Assembly (NCBI GenBank): GCA_016788065.1
Contig: JAEUTI010000021.1
Location: 1 to 49,779 of the forward strand
DNA: 49,779 bases
Direction of reading: 5' to 3'
Source: Bacteroidia bacterium
Lineage (GTDB): Bacteria > Bacteroidota > Bacteroidia > AKYH767-A > OLB10
Within the stretch, counting starts at the first letter, position 1. Each line of letters begins with the position of its first letter. Under the pieces are notes generated by a model. The model did no database searches. It saw nothing but the letters and a program-made list of their open reading frames with translations, and was not told the DNA's origin. Positions 25,938 to 35,309 of this stretch are shown here, piece by piece. The translations under genes and the position numbers were made by a program.

Positions 25938-26905
25938 GATTTAACAGATGACAGAAAGTCTTTAAACCTGCTATTAATAACAACCAACAAGCAAGCCATA
26001 AAAAACCCACCAATTGCTCCGGCCAAAACAATAATCCATCGCACAGGAAAAGTTTTCTTATCTGGAATATCTGCCGGAGAAATTACAAAGCTGGAAGGAA
26101 CCTGGTTACTCAATCCAACCAAGGCCTGATCGTAGGAAAGCTGAATTGTAGACATTTGTTGAAGCTTTGATTCGTAAAAATAAAGCAGCTCCAAATTAGC
26201 TGTCCGTTGATTTCTTCTGGCTTCCTGAATCAATTCTTTCAGATCGAGTTGTTCTTTAAGTTGCTCCATTGAATTCCTTTTGGTGAAGGTAGTTCCGGAA
26301 GCAACAGGCTTGCCATAGGTCTTATTTAATTCTTCAGCAATTTTATCGGTGCTAAACGACAATTCAAAGAGACTCTTTTCCAAAGAACGCACAGCTTCGG
26401 TGAGTTTGCCCTTGATGATAGATGACCTCAAAGCATCACCGGTGGCAACTATGAAATCAGCCATAGCAGCAGCCTGCATTGGATCCTTATCTAGTACTGA
26501 AATACTTATTGAATTAAACCGGGTACGGTCAATTTTCACATGATCATCATAAACTTTATATAGCTTATATTTTTTATCCGATATCGTCGTATCGATTTCA
26601 TAATGTTGATAAAGTTTGAACTTAACAATTACAGAATCGCGAACAACGGAGGAGCGGAGTAATTGAATTTGTTCATCGATTTCCTTATCCGAACCAAATC
26701 GTGCATCTCTTTCGATCAACATTCGGTTCGAGTTGGTTGCTGGGGGATAAATAATAACTTCCGACTGATATAACGGAGTAAGGAAAAACGGAGCAGAGAA
26801 CACTCCGCAGCAAATTACAATGATAATCGAAAATATAAAAATGAAAAATCGGTGCCGGTAAAGCAGTTTCAACACCTCATTATTTGTATTTGATGCTGAT
26901 TCCAT
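25934..26905 (-). CDS. Wzz-like polysaccharide chain-length determinant
   Basis: This 323-residue protein has the polysaccharide co-polymerase layout: a first membrane helix at about residues 20-41 (FFIFIFSIIIVICCGVFSAP), a beta-rich start (YQSEVIIYPP), a long coiled periplasmic region (about 180-260) and a second helix at about 288-311. There is no C-terminal kinase domain, so it is the Wzz/PCP1 type. It sets the chain length of polymer made by the coupled O-antigen polymerase/ligase. The TonB receptor gene ends 46 bases upstream; the two may or may not share a transcript. Confidence 0.85.
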   Translation of the reverse strand: MESASNTNNEVLKLLYRHRFFIFIFSIIIVICCGVFSAPFFLTPLYQSEVIIYPPATNSNRMLIERDARFGSDKEIDEQIQLLRSSVVRDSVIVKFKLYQHYEIDTTISDKKYKLYKVYDDHVKIDRTRFNSISISVLDKDPMQAAAMADFIVATGDALRSSIIKGKLTEAVRSLEKSLFELSFSTDKIAEELNKTYGKPVASGTTFTKRNSMEQLKEQLDLKELIQEARRNQRTANLELLYFYESKLQQMSTIQLSYDQALVGLSNQVPSSFVISPADIPDKKTFPVRWIIVLAGAIGGFFMACLLVVINSRFKDFLSSVKS

Positions 26906-26951
26906 TTTTCAATTATAGTTACCGCCAAAATAAAATCAGCGGAAGGTGATT

Positions 26952-29273
26952 CTAGAAAGTTAAACTTGCACCAATTCCAGGCAAAACCGGCAATTGATCC
27001 ACTCTTTCATTCGTGATACGATCCACATAAAATACATTCGAGCGGTTGTATGCATTAATTACACTGGCCGTAACCTCCAAATTAGAGTTTTTACCAACCA
27101 TGAATGTTTTCTTGAGGGAAACATCCAGGCGGTGATAATATGGTAAGGTTCCTTTATTCAACTCACCATAAATAATTCCAAGTTGACCGTTGTCATCAGT
27201 TGGGTCGACATTAATACCACCTGTGAAGTCAAGGTATTCATAGAATCCCTGAGTTTGTGTAAAAGGAAATCCGGAACCGAGATTCCATCGGGCATCAAAC
27301 TGCCAGTTCAACTTCTTGCCAAAAGTATAAGAACCAACAAGGTTCACGTTATGGCGACGATCAAAGTGAGGAATATATTCTCGTACTTCATCTTCACGGG
27401 TTACAAATCCAAGTGAATAAACTGCCCAGAAGTAATATCTTTTGTAATCATATTTCAATGTTACATCAACACCTTGTGCAGTTCCTGTTTCAATGATGTA
27501 ATCAGTTCTCAAAATTTCAGGCTCGGCGGAATTGGCGGCAACATCTTCAAATAATTTATCACGATTTATATTTGAAAGCTGCGTGAACTGCTTAATATAA
27601 ACTTCAGCATTCAAAGATAAGTGATATGGCAAATCGATTTCAGCACCTGCAATTCCGTGAATTGCTTTCTGAAGTCTTGAATCAACAGCATCACCACGAT
27701 AGGTATCAGGTAAATTTTCCGGGCCGGAAAGGAATCCATAGAATAAATTCACTACATCGCGATCGGAAACAGTACTGATCAGATTTTGAGCATACATACC
27801 ACCTGCCAGTTTCAAACGAATACTGTTACTAACGTTATACTTGGCACCAAATCGAGGCTCAAGAGAAAGTTCCGAAAGCGAAGCATAGTAGTGGAAACGC
27901 ATTCCCGGTTCAAGAACCAGCTTGCCCAGAACTTTTTTGTAATTAATATAACTTCCTAACTCGGTAGTATTTTCTTCCTGTTCAACTTTAGTACCTAAGA
28001 AATTATAAAATTCGAAATCGGTTTTGAATCCTAATGCTTCCAAACCATATTTTATCTCATCTTTATTAATGAAATAAGTGAAATTCAATCCGATATTAAA
28101 TCCGTTAATAAGACTGCTTCTCGGGCGTGAATCGGCTTCAGTAAGTTTTATTTTGTATTGCGAAAAGGCGAAGTTACCATCGAGTAATACTGCAGAATTT
28201 CCGGGAACAATTACAAAGCTTGAACCAAAACCATTCGAATTCCATTTGTAATCAGAAACACCTCTGTATTTAGCCTGATCGTTGAAACTGAATCCGAAAA
28301 CATTTAATTTACTACCATTGGAATTGTTGGTTACAAACTTTGCATATAAATCATTAAAGCTGTAAGGCAATCCATTTTCATTCACATAACTGTAAAGTTG
28401 TTTTGATGTTTGATCGAGGTAGGAAGTTTTACCGGAGATCACGAATGAAGCATCTCCTCCCCCTTCAACTTTTGATTTTTTAATTGGTCCTTCAAGAAGA
28501 AGTTTAGATGTAAATGGATTGGCAGAAATTTTTCCTGCGAAACGTTTTTTATTTCCATCTCTGGTCTTAACATCCATGATAGACGAAATTCTACCACCAT
28601 ATTCCGCACCAAAACCACCGGCATAAACATCGGCATTACGTATGATATCGGTATCGAAAACAGAAAATAATCCGATAGAGTGAAATGGATTGTAGATTAC
28701 CATTCCATCGAGCAATACTTTATTCTGAATAGGTGTACCACCGCGAATATAAAGCTGACCACCCTGATCACCTGAGAATACCACACCTGGCAATACCTGT
28801 AAATATTGCACCAAATCTGGCTCACCACCTACTGAAGGCAATTGTTTAAGTTCTTTGGGAGTAATCTTCGTTACCGACATTTTCACCTCTGATCTTTGCT
28901 CCTGCTTTTCGGCAGATATATCAATAGCTTTCAGATTAACTGTTCGCTTTACCAAATATAACTTCTTAGTAATAATTTCATTTGCTGCAACAGTAATTGG
29001 AGTTACCAGCGTATCAAATTCAATTGATGAAACTACCAGATTGTAATTTCCGGGCGGCACTTTAGTTACTGAATAATATCCGTTCACATCTGTTGCTGCG
29101 CCATAAGTGGTGCCACTCAGATAAACGTTGGTAAATAAAACGGGTTCTCCATTCTCTTTGTCATATACAAAACCACGGATAGTTCCGGTTTGTGCGTATG
29201 ACATTGAAGTTATCAGAAGTAGGATTGAAATGAAAAAAGGTAAGTGTGTGCTGGAAATTCTGCGCATATACAT
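26952..29273 (-). CDS. TonB-dependent receptor with carboxypeptidase-regulatory-like N-terminal domain
   Basis: This 773-residue outer membrane receptor has a signal peptide ending SYAQ (about residue 28), a carboxypeptidase-regulatory-like domain (30-110, GTIRGFVYDKENGEPVLFTN to LVVSSIEFD), a plug domain (125-240, with LLDGMVIYNPFH and YIRGGTPIQNK) and a 22-strand-type barrel ending in LPGIGASLTF. TonB receptors import large ligands such as siderophores, B12 or glycans with proton-motive force. No SusD partner is next to it, so glycan uptake is not favoured. The EVE gene ends five bases upstream, so they are probably cotranscribed. An alternative start is the ATG at 29267. Confidence 0.9.
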   Translation of the reverse strand: MYMRRISSTHLPFFISILLLITSMSYAQTGTIRGFVYDKENGEPVLFTNVYLSGTTYGAATDVNGYYSVTKVPPGNYNLVVSSIEFDTLVTPITVAANEIITKKLYLVKRTVNLKAIDISAEKQEQRSEVKMSVTKITPKELKQLPSVGGEPDLVQYLQVLPGVVFSGDQGGQLYIRGGTPIQNKVLLDGMVIYNPFHSIGLFSVFDTDIIRNADVYAGGFGAEYGGRISSIMDVKTRDGNKKRFAGKISANPFTSKLLLEGPIKKSKVEGGGDASFVISGKTSYLDQTSKQLYSYVNENGLPYSFNDLYAKFVTNNSNGSKLNVFGFSFNDQAKYRGVSDYKWNSNGFGSSFVIVPGNSAVLLDGNFAFSQYKIKLTEADSRPRSSLINGFNIGLNFTYFINKDEIKYGLEALGFKTDFEFYNFLGTKVEQEENTTELGSYINYKKVLGKLVLEPGMRFHYYASLSELSLEPRFGAKYNVSNSIRLKLAGGMYAQNLISTVSDRDVVNLFYGFLSGPENLPDTYRGDAVDSRLQKAIHGIAGAEIDLPYHLSLNAEVYIKQFTQLSNINRDKLFEDVAANSAEPEILRTDYIIETGTAQGVDVTLKYDYKRYYFWAVYSLGFVTREDEVREYIPHFDRRHNVNLVGSYTFGKKLNWQFDARWNLGSGFPFTQTQGFYEYLDFTGGINVDPTDDNGQLGIIYGELNKGTLPYYHRLDVSLKKTFMVGKNSNLEVTASVINAYNRSNVFYVDRITNERVDQLPVLPGIGASLTF

Positions 29274-29278
29274 TGTTT

Positions 29279-29692
29279 TTATTTTTTCATGCCGGATAAT
29301 TCCAGCAATACATCATATTCGTTTTGTGTTAAAGGCATTACCGACAATCTGCCGATACGCACCAGAGCAATATCTTTTAACCGGGCATCAGCCTTAATAG
29401 TCTTTAAAGAAACAGGGGTCTTCAAAGTCTTAAACGGTTTTAGATCCACTGCTACCCATCGTTCATCGGTAGTTGTTGGATCCTGATAGGATTCTTTGAT
29501 CACTTTAGCAATGCCAACAACTTCGAGTCCGACATTACTGTGATAATACATCACAGGATCGCCCTTTTTCATGGAATTTAAATGAATCCTGGCTGCATAA
29601 TTCCGAACCCCACTCCAGCACGATTGACCATCTTTCAGGAATTCCTGCCAGGAATAAACGGTAGGTTCTGATTTTACAAGCCAATAATTCAT
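29279..29692 (-). CDS. EVE domain protein
   Basis: This 137-residue protein is a single EVE domain of the PUA-like fold. It shows the family's N-terminal NYWLVKSEP, then WSGVRNYAARIHL, GDPVMYYHS and IGRLSVMPLT near the C-terminus. EVE domains are thought to recognise modified bases in DNA or RNA, and some are part of restriction or translation-linked systems. Here the gene lies just upstream of the TonB receptor (gap five bases), an odd pairing with no evident functional link. The function is unknown beyond the fold. Confidence 0.88.
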   Translation of the reverse strand: MNYWLVKSEPTVYSWQEFLKDGQSCWSGVRNYAARIHLNSMKKGDPVMYYHSNVGLEVVGIAKVIKESYQDPTTTDERWVAVDLKPFKTLKTPVSLKTIKADARLKDIALVRIGRLSVMPLTQNEYDVLLELSGMKK

Positions 29693-29955
29693 TTAGTCTT
29701 ATTACTCTAATTTAAAGGGACGGCAAAGTAATGAAAATTCTCAATCAAATAGGGGGGCGCAATTACAAAAAAGTTAAACGATACCTATTGTATCTATTTA
29801 TATATCAATATCTTATGAATGTAATTAAAATTTTACCTTAATTTGAACCTGCATATTATTGCGTGCGGCTTGCTTATTACCTTTAAGGATCGTCAATTGC
29901 CGGGCTATTTGTAATTCCAAAATCGTTCAAAAACATATATTAAAACTAACCACTT

Positions 29956-30801
29956 ATGAAAAAAACCATTCTATTGTTTGCGCTAGCCCTTATTGGCTAC
30001 ACGACGTATGCTCAAAAGCATTCTTGTTGCCAACCTGCTGCCACTGAGGCATTTGCGATGCTAGGAGCAAAAAGCGACTTTCAATCGGCACATTTAGCGC
30101 CGGAACCCATTTCATTTGAACCAACTAGAGGTAAAATGATAACTTTCAAAACCAGTGATGGTAAGGATGGAAACGCCTTTCAGGTAAATAGTGCTTCTCA
30201 ATCAAACCACTACTTGTATGTATTTCATGAGTGGTGGGGATTGAATGATCACATTAAAAAAGAGACGGAAGAACTGGCTGCTGCATTACCGGGAGTTAAT
30301 GTAATTGCAGTGGATTTATACGATGGAAAAATTGCAACCAATGCAGAAGAAGCAGGAGCTACCATGCAAGCAGTCCGCAAAGAGCGTGCTGAAAGTCTTA
30401 TTTTAGGTGCCTATGAAATCGCAGGAAAAAGTGCTTCCATTCAAACAATTGGCTGGTGCTTTGGTGGCGGATGGTCGTTGCAGGCTGCCATGCTTGCCGG
30501 CACTAAAAATATTGGTTGTGTAATGTATTATGGAATGCCGGAAAAAGATGAAAATAAACTCAAAGCTCTAAATGCACCTGTATTGGGAATATTTGCAACT
30601 CAGGATGGATGGATCAATAAGCCTGTTGTTGATGCATTTGAAACACAAATGAAGCAATTGAATAAAGCAGTTACCATCCACTGGTATGATGCTGAACATG
30701 CTTTTGCAAATCCCAGTAATCCGAAATTTAATAAAGATGCAGCGTCAGATGCTATGGCAAAATCTATTGCATTTATAAAATCAAATTTCCTGCAGAGATA
30801 A
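29956..30801 (+). CDS. Secreted dienelactone hydrolase family protein
   Basis: This 281-residue protein has a signal peptide ending TTYAQ (residues 1-20), so it acts outside the cytoplasm. It is an alpha/beta hydrolase with Cys168 as nucleophile in GWCFGGGWS, Asp217 in FATQDGW and His248 in DAEHAF. HEWWGLNDHI (91-100) matches the dienelactone hydrolase segment with the acid that controls the cysteine. The family opens dienelactones and other esters; the natural substrate is unknown. It stands alone with a terminator after it (30818-30855). Confidence 0.88.
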   Translation: MKKTILLFALALIGYTTYAQKHSCCQPAATEAFAMLGAKSDFQSAHLAPEPISFEPTRGKMITFKTSDGKDGNAFQVNSASQSNHYLYVFHEWWGLNDHIKKETEELAAALPGVNVIAVDLYDGKIATNAEEAGATMQAVRKERAESLILGAYEIAGKSASIQTIGWCFGGGWSLQAAMLAGTKNIGCVMYYGMPEKDENKLKALNAPVLGIFATQDGWINKPVVDAFETQMKQLNKAVTIHWYDAEHAFANPSNPKFNKDAASDAMAKSIAFIKSNFLQR

Positions 30802-30817
30802 TTAGCCTGTAGAAAAT

Positions 30818-30855
30818 AAAAAAGCCTGATCAAAACAACTGATCAGGCTTTTTTT
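30818..30855. terminator. Bidirectional terminator after the dienelactone hydrolase gene
   Basis: A 15-bp perfect stem (30818-30832 with 30840-30854, core AAAAAGCCTGATCA) has a seven-base loop and runs of T on both strands. It sits between the hydrolase gene and the converging unknown gene at 30870-31733. Confidence 0.9.
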
Positions 30856-30869
30856 ATGTAAAGGATATT

Positions 30870-31733
30870 TCAATTCCATACAAAAGAATATGCAGCAAAA
30901 TTTATTTTAGTGGCAGAGTAACTGCTGATTCCCCAAATTTTCTTTTGCGATTTATTGGTTGCATAATCTAACTGCACCGGTTCACTATTAGGTACCGGAC
31001 TGCCATACTCGAGAATCCTGCCATTTTTAAAATCTTCATAAATCAAAACGAGTGCACGGTTATAGTAAACAACGACCTGTCTTTCGAGATCAATGAGTAA
31101 CATTTTACATTTATTACTCAACCGATCACTGAACCAGAGATCATCTTTTTTGAGTGCCAGATATGTTTTTCTGTTCCCTACTTTACGAATAAAATTATAT
31201 GCATACTGATAAATATAACCATTCGAATAGTTCAGATACAAATTATAGGAATAATCAAATCGGGTATAATAAAAATCCTGAAGATATTCCCGGTTATTAT
31301 AGAAGGTAGGAACGGATCCTATTTCAAAAAATTTATACCAATGGTTCTGCAGGATGAACCAATCTTCCGGTTTATTGTATGGCAATTTTTCCATTGCAAA
31401 ATTCCGGTATGAATAACGATAAATTGTTTTTTCTTCGTTATCCATTATCAGCAAATTGTCGTTTTCATCAAACTCCATATTTCGAATACATCCTTTATAT
31501 TCGAGCTTAAGGCTATCGGTCACCTTACCATTTCTGATAAAATAAACGACAGGTCGGTTGCAGGAATTAAATGCAATTACTTCTTCTGAATTCACTGCAA
31601 TTTTAAAGTTGAACTGACCGTCACCCATAATTAAATTTCGGGGAATTGAAAACAACTCCTCTTTAACAAGTTGAGCATTGATGGAGGATACTCCACACAA
31701 AACAGAAACCAGCAGACAAAATAATTTATTCAT
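30870..31733 (-). CDS. Secreted protein of unknown function
   Basis: This 287-residue protein has a signal peptide (residues 1-20, ending SINA). I do not recognise the mature protein. It is unusually rich in Tyr, Asn and Phe in residues 130-200 (for example YYTRFDYSYNLYLNYSNGY), and the strand-turn pattern FDENDNLLIMDNEEKTIYRY could be a six-bladed or similar beta-propeller unit. The same family may resemble NHL/6-bladed propellers, but this is only a shape impression. It is isolated, between the hydrolase terminator and the efflux operon terminator, with its own orientation on the minus strand. Confidence 0.6.
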   Translation of the reverse strand: MNKLFCLLVSVLCGVSSINAQLVKEELFSIPRNLIMGDGQFNFKIAVNSEEVIAFNSCNRPVVYFIRNGKVTDSLKLEYKGCIRNMEFDENDNLLIMDNEEKTIYRYSYRNFAMEKLPYNKPEDWFILQNHWYKFFEIGSVPTFYNNREYLQDFYYTRFDYSYNLYLNYSNGYIYQYAYNFIRKVGNRKTYLALKKDDLWFSDRLSNKCKMLLIDLERQVVVYYNRALVLIYEDFKNGRILEYGSPVPNSEPVQLDYATNKSQKKIWGISSYSATKINFAAYSFVWN

Positions 31734-31822
31734 AATAATAGTGCGGGTGCAAATTTAAGAAAGGTTCAGACAGTAAAAGGTGACTTTATCAACAAACATT
31801 ATAAAGCTTTTATTCATGACAT

Positions 31823-31852
31823 AAAAAAAGCCCTGACTACTGCCAGGGCTTT
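31823..31852 (-). terminator. Terminator of the efflux operon
   Basis: A 9-bp stem (31827-31835 with 31844-31852, core AAAGCCCTG) with an eight-base loop is followed on the minus strand by a run of seven T. It lies just past the RND pump stop codon. Confidence 0.85.
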
Positions 31853-31872
31853 ATAACTATATTGTAAATCAA

Positions 31873-34800
31873 TTAACTGCCAGAAATTTCAGTTGCCGGA
31901 TCTACCGGAAATTTCTGATGAGAAGGTTGATGAACAGGTTGTTTCTTTAATTTCAGTTTGAATCTTTCAGAAATCAGATACATAGCAGGAACCAACACCA
32001 GAGTAAGGAATGTCGCAAAACTTAATCCGAATATCATGGTCCACGATAAAGGTCCCCAGAAGGCAACACTGTCTCCACCGAAGAAAATGTGTGGATTTAA
32101 CTCCGTAAACAGCTTCACGAAATCGATATTAAGTCCTACCGCCAATGGAATCAGTCCTAACATTGTTGCTGTAGCAGTCAGCAATACCGGAGTCATTCTT
32201 GTTTTACCGGCTTCAATAATTGCCTCACGTAACTCCATACCCTGTTCACGAAGGAGGTCCGTAAATTCAACCAGCAGAATTCCATTTCGCACCACAATTC
32301 CGGCCAATGCAACGATACCGATACCTGTCATCAGAATCGACATTTCCATACCGGTAATTGCATAACCCAACAATACTCCAATTAAACTGAAAACAATTTC
32401 AGTAAGAATAATCAGAGGCTTACTTACAGAATTAAATTGGGTTACCAGAATCAAGAAAATCAAACCTAATGAAATTAATAAGGCTGTTCCGAGGAAAGAC
32501 ATAGTTTCCTGCTGCTCTTGTTGCTGTCCGGTCATATCAATGGTAACACCCTCCGAGAATTTATAATCCTTTGCAGCTTCCTGTACTCTAGGCACAACTT
32601 CATTTTCAGAAAATCCTGTCAGAATATTAGAATATAAGGTAATTACACGTTTCTGATTTTTTCTTTTAATACCGGCATAAGTTGACGAATACTTAATATC
32701 AGTAAATGCAGAAAGTGGCACCTGACGAACCATACCTCCCATATTCATATCACGATAAGTGATCTTCATATTTCTGAGCTGATCAATATTATCTCGCTGT
32801 TCTTTTTGCAAACGTAATTGAATTTTATATTCGTCATTGGCATCTCTGAATTTGGAAACTTCTTTACCAAATAGAGCCGTTCTTAATTCAGAACCAATTT
32901 GTCCGGTAGAAATACCTTCTCTGTTGGCTCTTTCCCTGTCGATATTGAATACAATTTCAGGTTTATTATTCTGAAGATCTGTTTTCAGTTCTTCCACACC
33001 GGGAATTTGTAAAGAGTCGAGATATTTTTTCAATCCTGCGGAAGCGCTTATCAGATCTTCGAAATTATCGCCACTAATTTCAAGATTGATTGGTTTACCA
33101 ACTGGTGGTCCACCTTGCTCCTGATCAACTGAAATTTCAACTCCCGGAACTCCTTTGATTTCTTTTCGGATTTTAGCAAGGTAATCTTTTGTAGAAACTC
33201 CGTTGCGCTTTCCAAATTCAACAAATGCAATCGACACTTTCGACCGATTTGGATAAGTAGCAAAATCATTCTCTGCCGGATCGGTAACACCAACTGCGAC
33301 ATTCGAAATAATTGAAGATACAATTGGATTGTCTGCACCGACTACTTCGGTAACTCTTTTTTCCACAATTTGAGTTATACTATCTGTATAAGCCTGATCG
33401 GTTCCAACAGGTAAGGTCAGATAAACATAAATAAAATTCGGCTCAGCTGTCGGGAAGAAACTTACTCCCGGAGCACGAGCTATTAATAGCATGATGGTAA
33501 GTACAAATAAACCAAGTACGCCCATCAACAAACTCCAGGGACGATCGAGTGCCCATGAAAGGAACTTTTTATACCTGTTAGTGAATGCAGGCCATAAGCG
33601 TTCCTGGAATGTTTGTATAGCTTTTACCATCCACAATTTATAGAGTGTAAATAGCAGGAATAAAGTGACAAAGAAATTACCAAGTCCGAAATTACCGCCT
33701 ATATATGATAACAATGCCAAAGCACCCAAAACCACACCTGCAATCAATAAAGATCTTTTACGCTTTTGTTTATCAACCACGAATTCATCGGGCTTCATGA
33801 AACTAACTGCGAAAACCGGATTTATAATATAGGCGACAAGGAGCGAGGCTGTTAAAGTTATAATAAGTGTGATTGGCAGGAAGAACATAAACTCACCGAT
33901 TACACCTTTCCAGAATGCGAGTGGAACGAAAGGAGCCAGCGTAGTCAGTGTTCCTGAAAGCACAGGCATAAACACCTCCCCCGTGGCTGTCTTGGCGGCA
34001 TTAACAATATTAACCTTCCCATTATTAAAAATTCGATGGGTATTTTCGATCACAACAATTGCATCGTCGACTACAATTCCTAAAGCAAGAAGGAATGAAA
34101 ACAATACAATCATGTTCATTGTAAATCCGATTGTTGGCATAATAAGGAAAGCAACAAACATCGAAAGTGGTACAGAAAGGGCAACAAATAATGCATTGGT
34201 TGCTCCCATAAAGAACATGAGCAATATAGTTACCAGAATAAATCCGATAATGATGGTGTTAATCAAGTCGTGTAGGGTAACACGTGTTTGATTCGACTGA
34301 TCACCGGTGATTGTAATTTTTAGATCACGAGGGAACTCATCCATTTGCATGGTGGAAACAATCTCCTTGATTTTATCGGATGCTTCAATCAGGTTCTCAC
34401 CACTTCTTTTAACTACATTCAGAGTAATTACATTCTTACCATAAAGTCGGGCATAACTTTCCTGTTCCAGGAATCCATCTTTAATTTCCGCAATATCTTT
34501 CAAATAAATTGGTGCACCTTCAGTAGAAACGACTACCAGATTCCGAAGTGTTTCTACATCCTTAAATTCGCCTTTCACACTTACAGATCTTCTCAGACCA
34601 TCCATTGCAACGGTACCACTTGATATGGTTAGATTCTCGAAACCAATTGCATTTTCGATATCCCGCATAGAAACTCTGGCAGCCTGAGCTTTGTACATGT
34701 CAACGTTCACCTGAATTTCTCTTTCAAGAGCTCCTACCATATCGACACGGGTAATTTCCTTCATCGATTCGATACGATCCTTCAGGTCGTCGGAATATTC

Positions 34801-35283
34801 TTTCAGCTTATCAAGTGGATAATCGCCGGCGATATTGATATACAAAATCGGAATATCAGAGAAATTAATTTCCTGAACATTCGGATCAGTTGGTAAATCA
34901 GTTGGAAGATCATTACGAGCTTTGTCGACTGCATCTTTTACCTTTTGCTTGGCAACGGCAACATCCACATCGGTATTAAACTCAACGATGATATTGGAGA
35001 AATCCTGAAGCGAATTCGAAGTAATTTTCTTCACTCCGGAAATCGATTTCATTTGCTTTTCGAGTGGCTTAGAAACCAGATTCTCCATATCTTCGGGAGA
35101 AGTACCGGGGTAAATGGTAGAAACAAATACCTGAGGAACCACAATATCGGGGAAGTTCTCTTTCGGTAATGCGTTATATGTTGCGAGCCCGGCAAGGGTA
35201 ATGATAATCGTAAGTATATAAATACTGGTGCGATTATCAATTGCCCAACTTGAAGGTTTAAACTCTTTAAATTTATCGATCAT
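31873..35283 (-). CDS. RND efflux pump inner membrane subunit (HAE1/AcrB type)
   Basis: This 1136-residue pump belongs to the AcrB/HAE1 family, which exports drugs or other compounds with the proton gradient. The proton-relay aspartates are Asp406 and Asp407 in LALGIVVDDAIVVIEN. The TM10 position that is Lys in AcrB is Arg999 here (GIVVRNGILLVEF). The protein is longer than AcrB (1049) because of an extra hydrophobic pair at about 511-551 between TM6 and the second half (SLLIAGVVLGALALLSYIGG). It is the last gene of the TetR, TolC, adaptor and pump operon; the terminator is at 31823-31852. Confidence 0.95.
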   Translation of the reverse strand: MIDKFKEFKPSSWAIDNRTSIYILTIIITLAGLATYNALPKENFPDIVVPQVFVSTIYPGTSPEDMENLVSKPLEKQMKSISGVKKITSNSLQDFSNIIVEFNTDVDVAVAKQKVKDAVDKARNDLPTDLPTDPNVQEINFSDIPILYINIAGDYPLDKLKEYSDDLKDRIESMKEITRVDMVGALEREIQVNVDMYKAQAARVSMRDIENAIGFENLTISSGTVAMDGLRRSVSVKGEFKDVETLRNLVVVSTEGAPIYLKDIAEIKDGFLEQESYARLYGKNVITLNVVKRSGENLIEASDKIKEIVSTMQMDEFPRDLKITITGDQSNQTRVTLHDLINTIIIGFILVTILLMFFMGATNALFVALSVPLSMFVAFLIMPTIGFTMNMIVLFSFLLALGIVVDDAIVVIENTHRIFNNGKVNIVNAAKTATGEVFMPVLSGTLTTLAPFVPLAFWKGVIGEFMFFLPITLIITLTASLLVAYIINPVFAVSFMKPDEFVVDKQKRKRSLLIAGVVLGALALLSYIGGNFGLGNFFVTLFLLFTLYKLWMVKAIQTFQERLWPAFTNRYKKFLSWALDRPWSLLMGVLGLFVLTIMLLIARAPGVSFFPTAEPNFIYVYLTLPVGTDQAYTDSITQIVEKRVTEVVGADNPIVSSIISNVAVGVTDPAENDFATYPNRSKVSIAFVEFGKRNGVSTKDYLAKIRKEIKGVPGVEISVDQEQGGPPVGKPINLEISGDNFEDLISASAGLKKYLDSLQIPGVEELKTDLQNNKPEIVFNIDRERANREGISTGQIGSELRTALFGKEVSKFRDANDEYKIQLRLQKEQRDNIDQLRNMKITYRDMNMGGMVRQVPLSAFTDIKYSSTYAGIKRKNQKRVITLYSNILTGFSENEVVPRVQEAAKDYKFSEGVTIDMTGQQQEQQETMSFLGTALLISLGLIFLILVTQFNSVSKPLIILTEIVFSLIGVLLGYAITGMEMSILMTGIGIVALAGIVVRNGILLVEFTDLLREQGMELREAIIEAGKTRMTPVLLTATATMLGLIPLAVGLNIDFVKLFTELNPHIFFGGDSVAFWGPLSWTMIFGLSFATFLTLVLVPAMYLISERFKLKLKKQPVHQPSHQKFPVDPATEISGS

Positions 35284-35309
35284 AAATTATATTTTTAGAA
35301 AAGTCAGTA

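Noticed and set aside
26952-29273. Polysaccharide utilisation locus
   Set aside because: The TonB receptor has no SusD, glycoside hydrolase or sensor gene beside it.
29128-29486. Plus-strand frames over the TonB receptor and EVE genes
   Set aside because: They are antisense to well-supported genes and show no domain or start signal.
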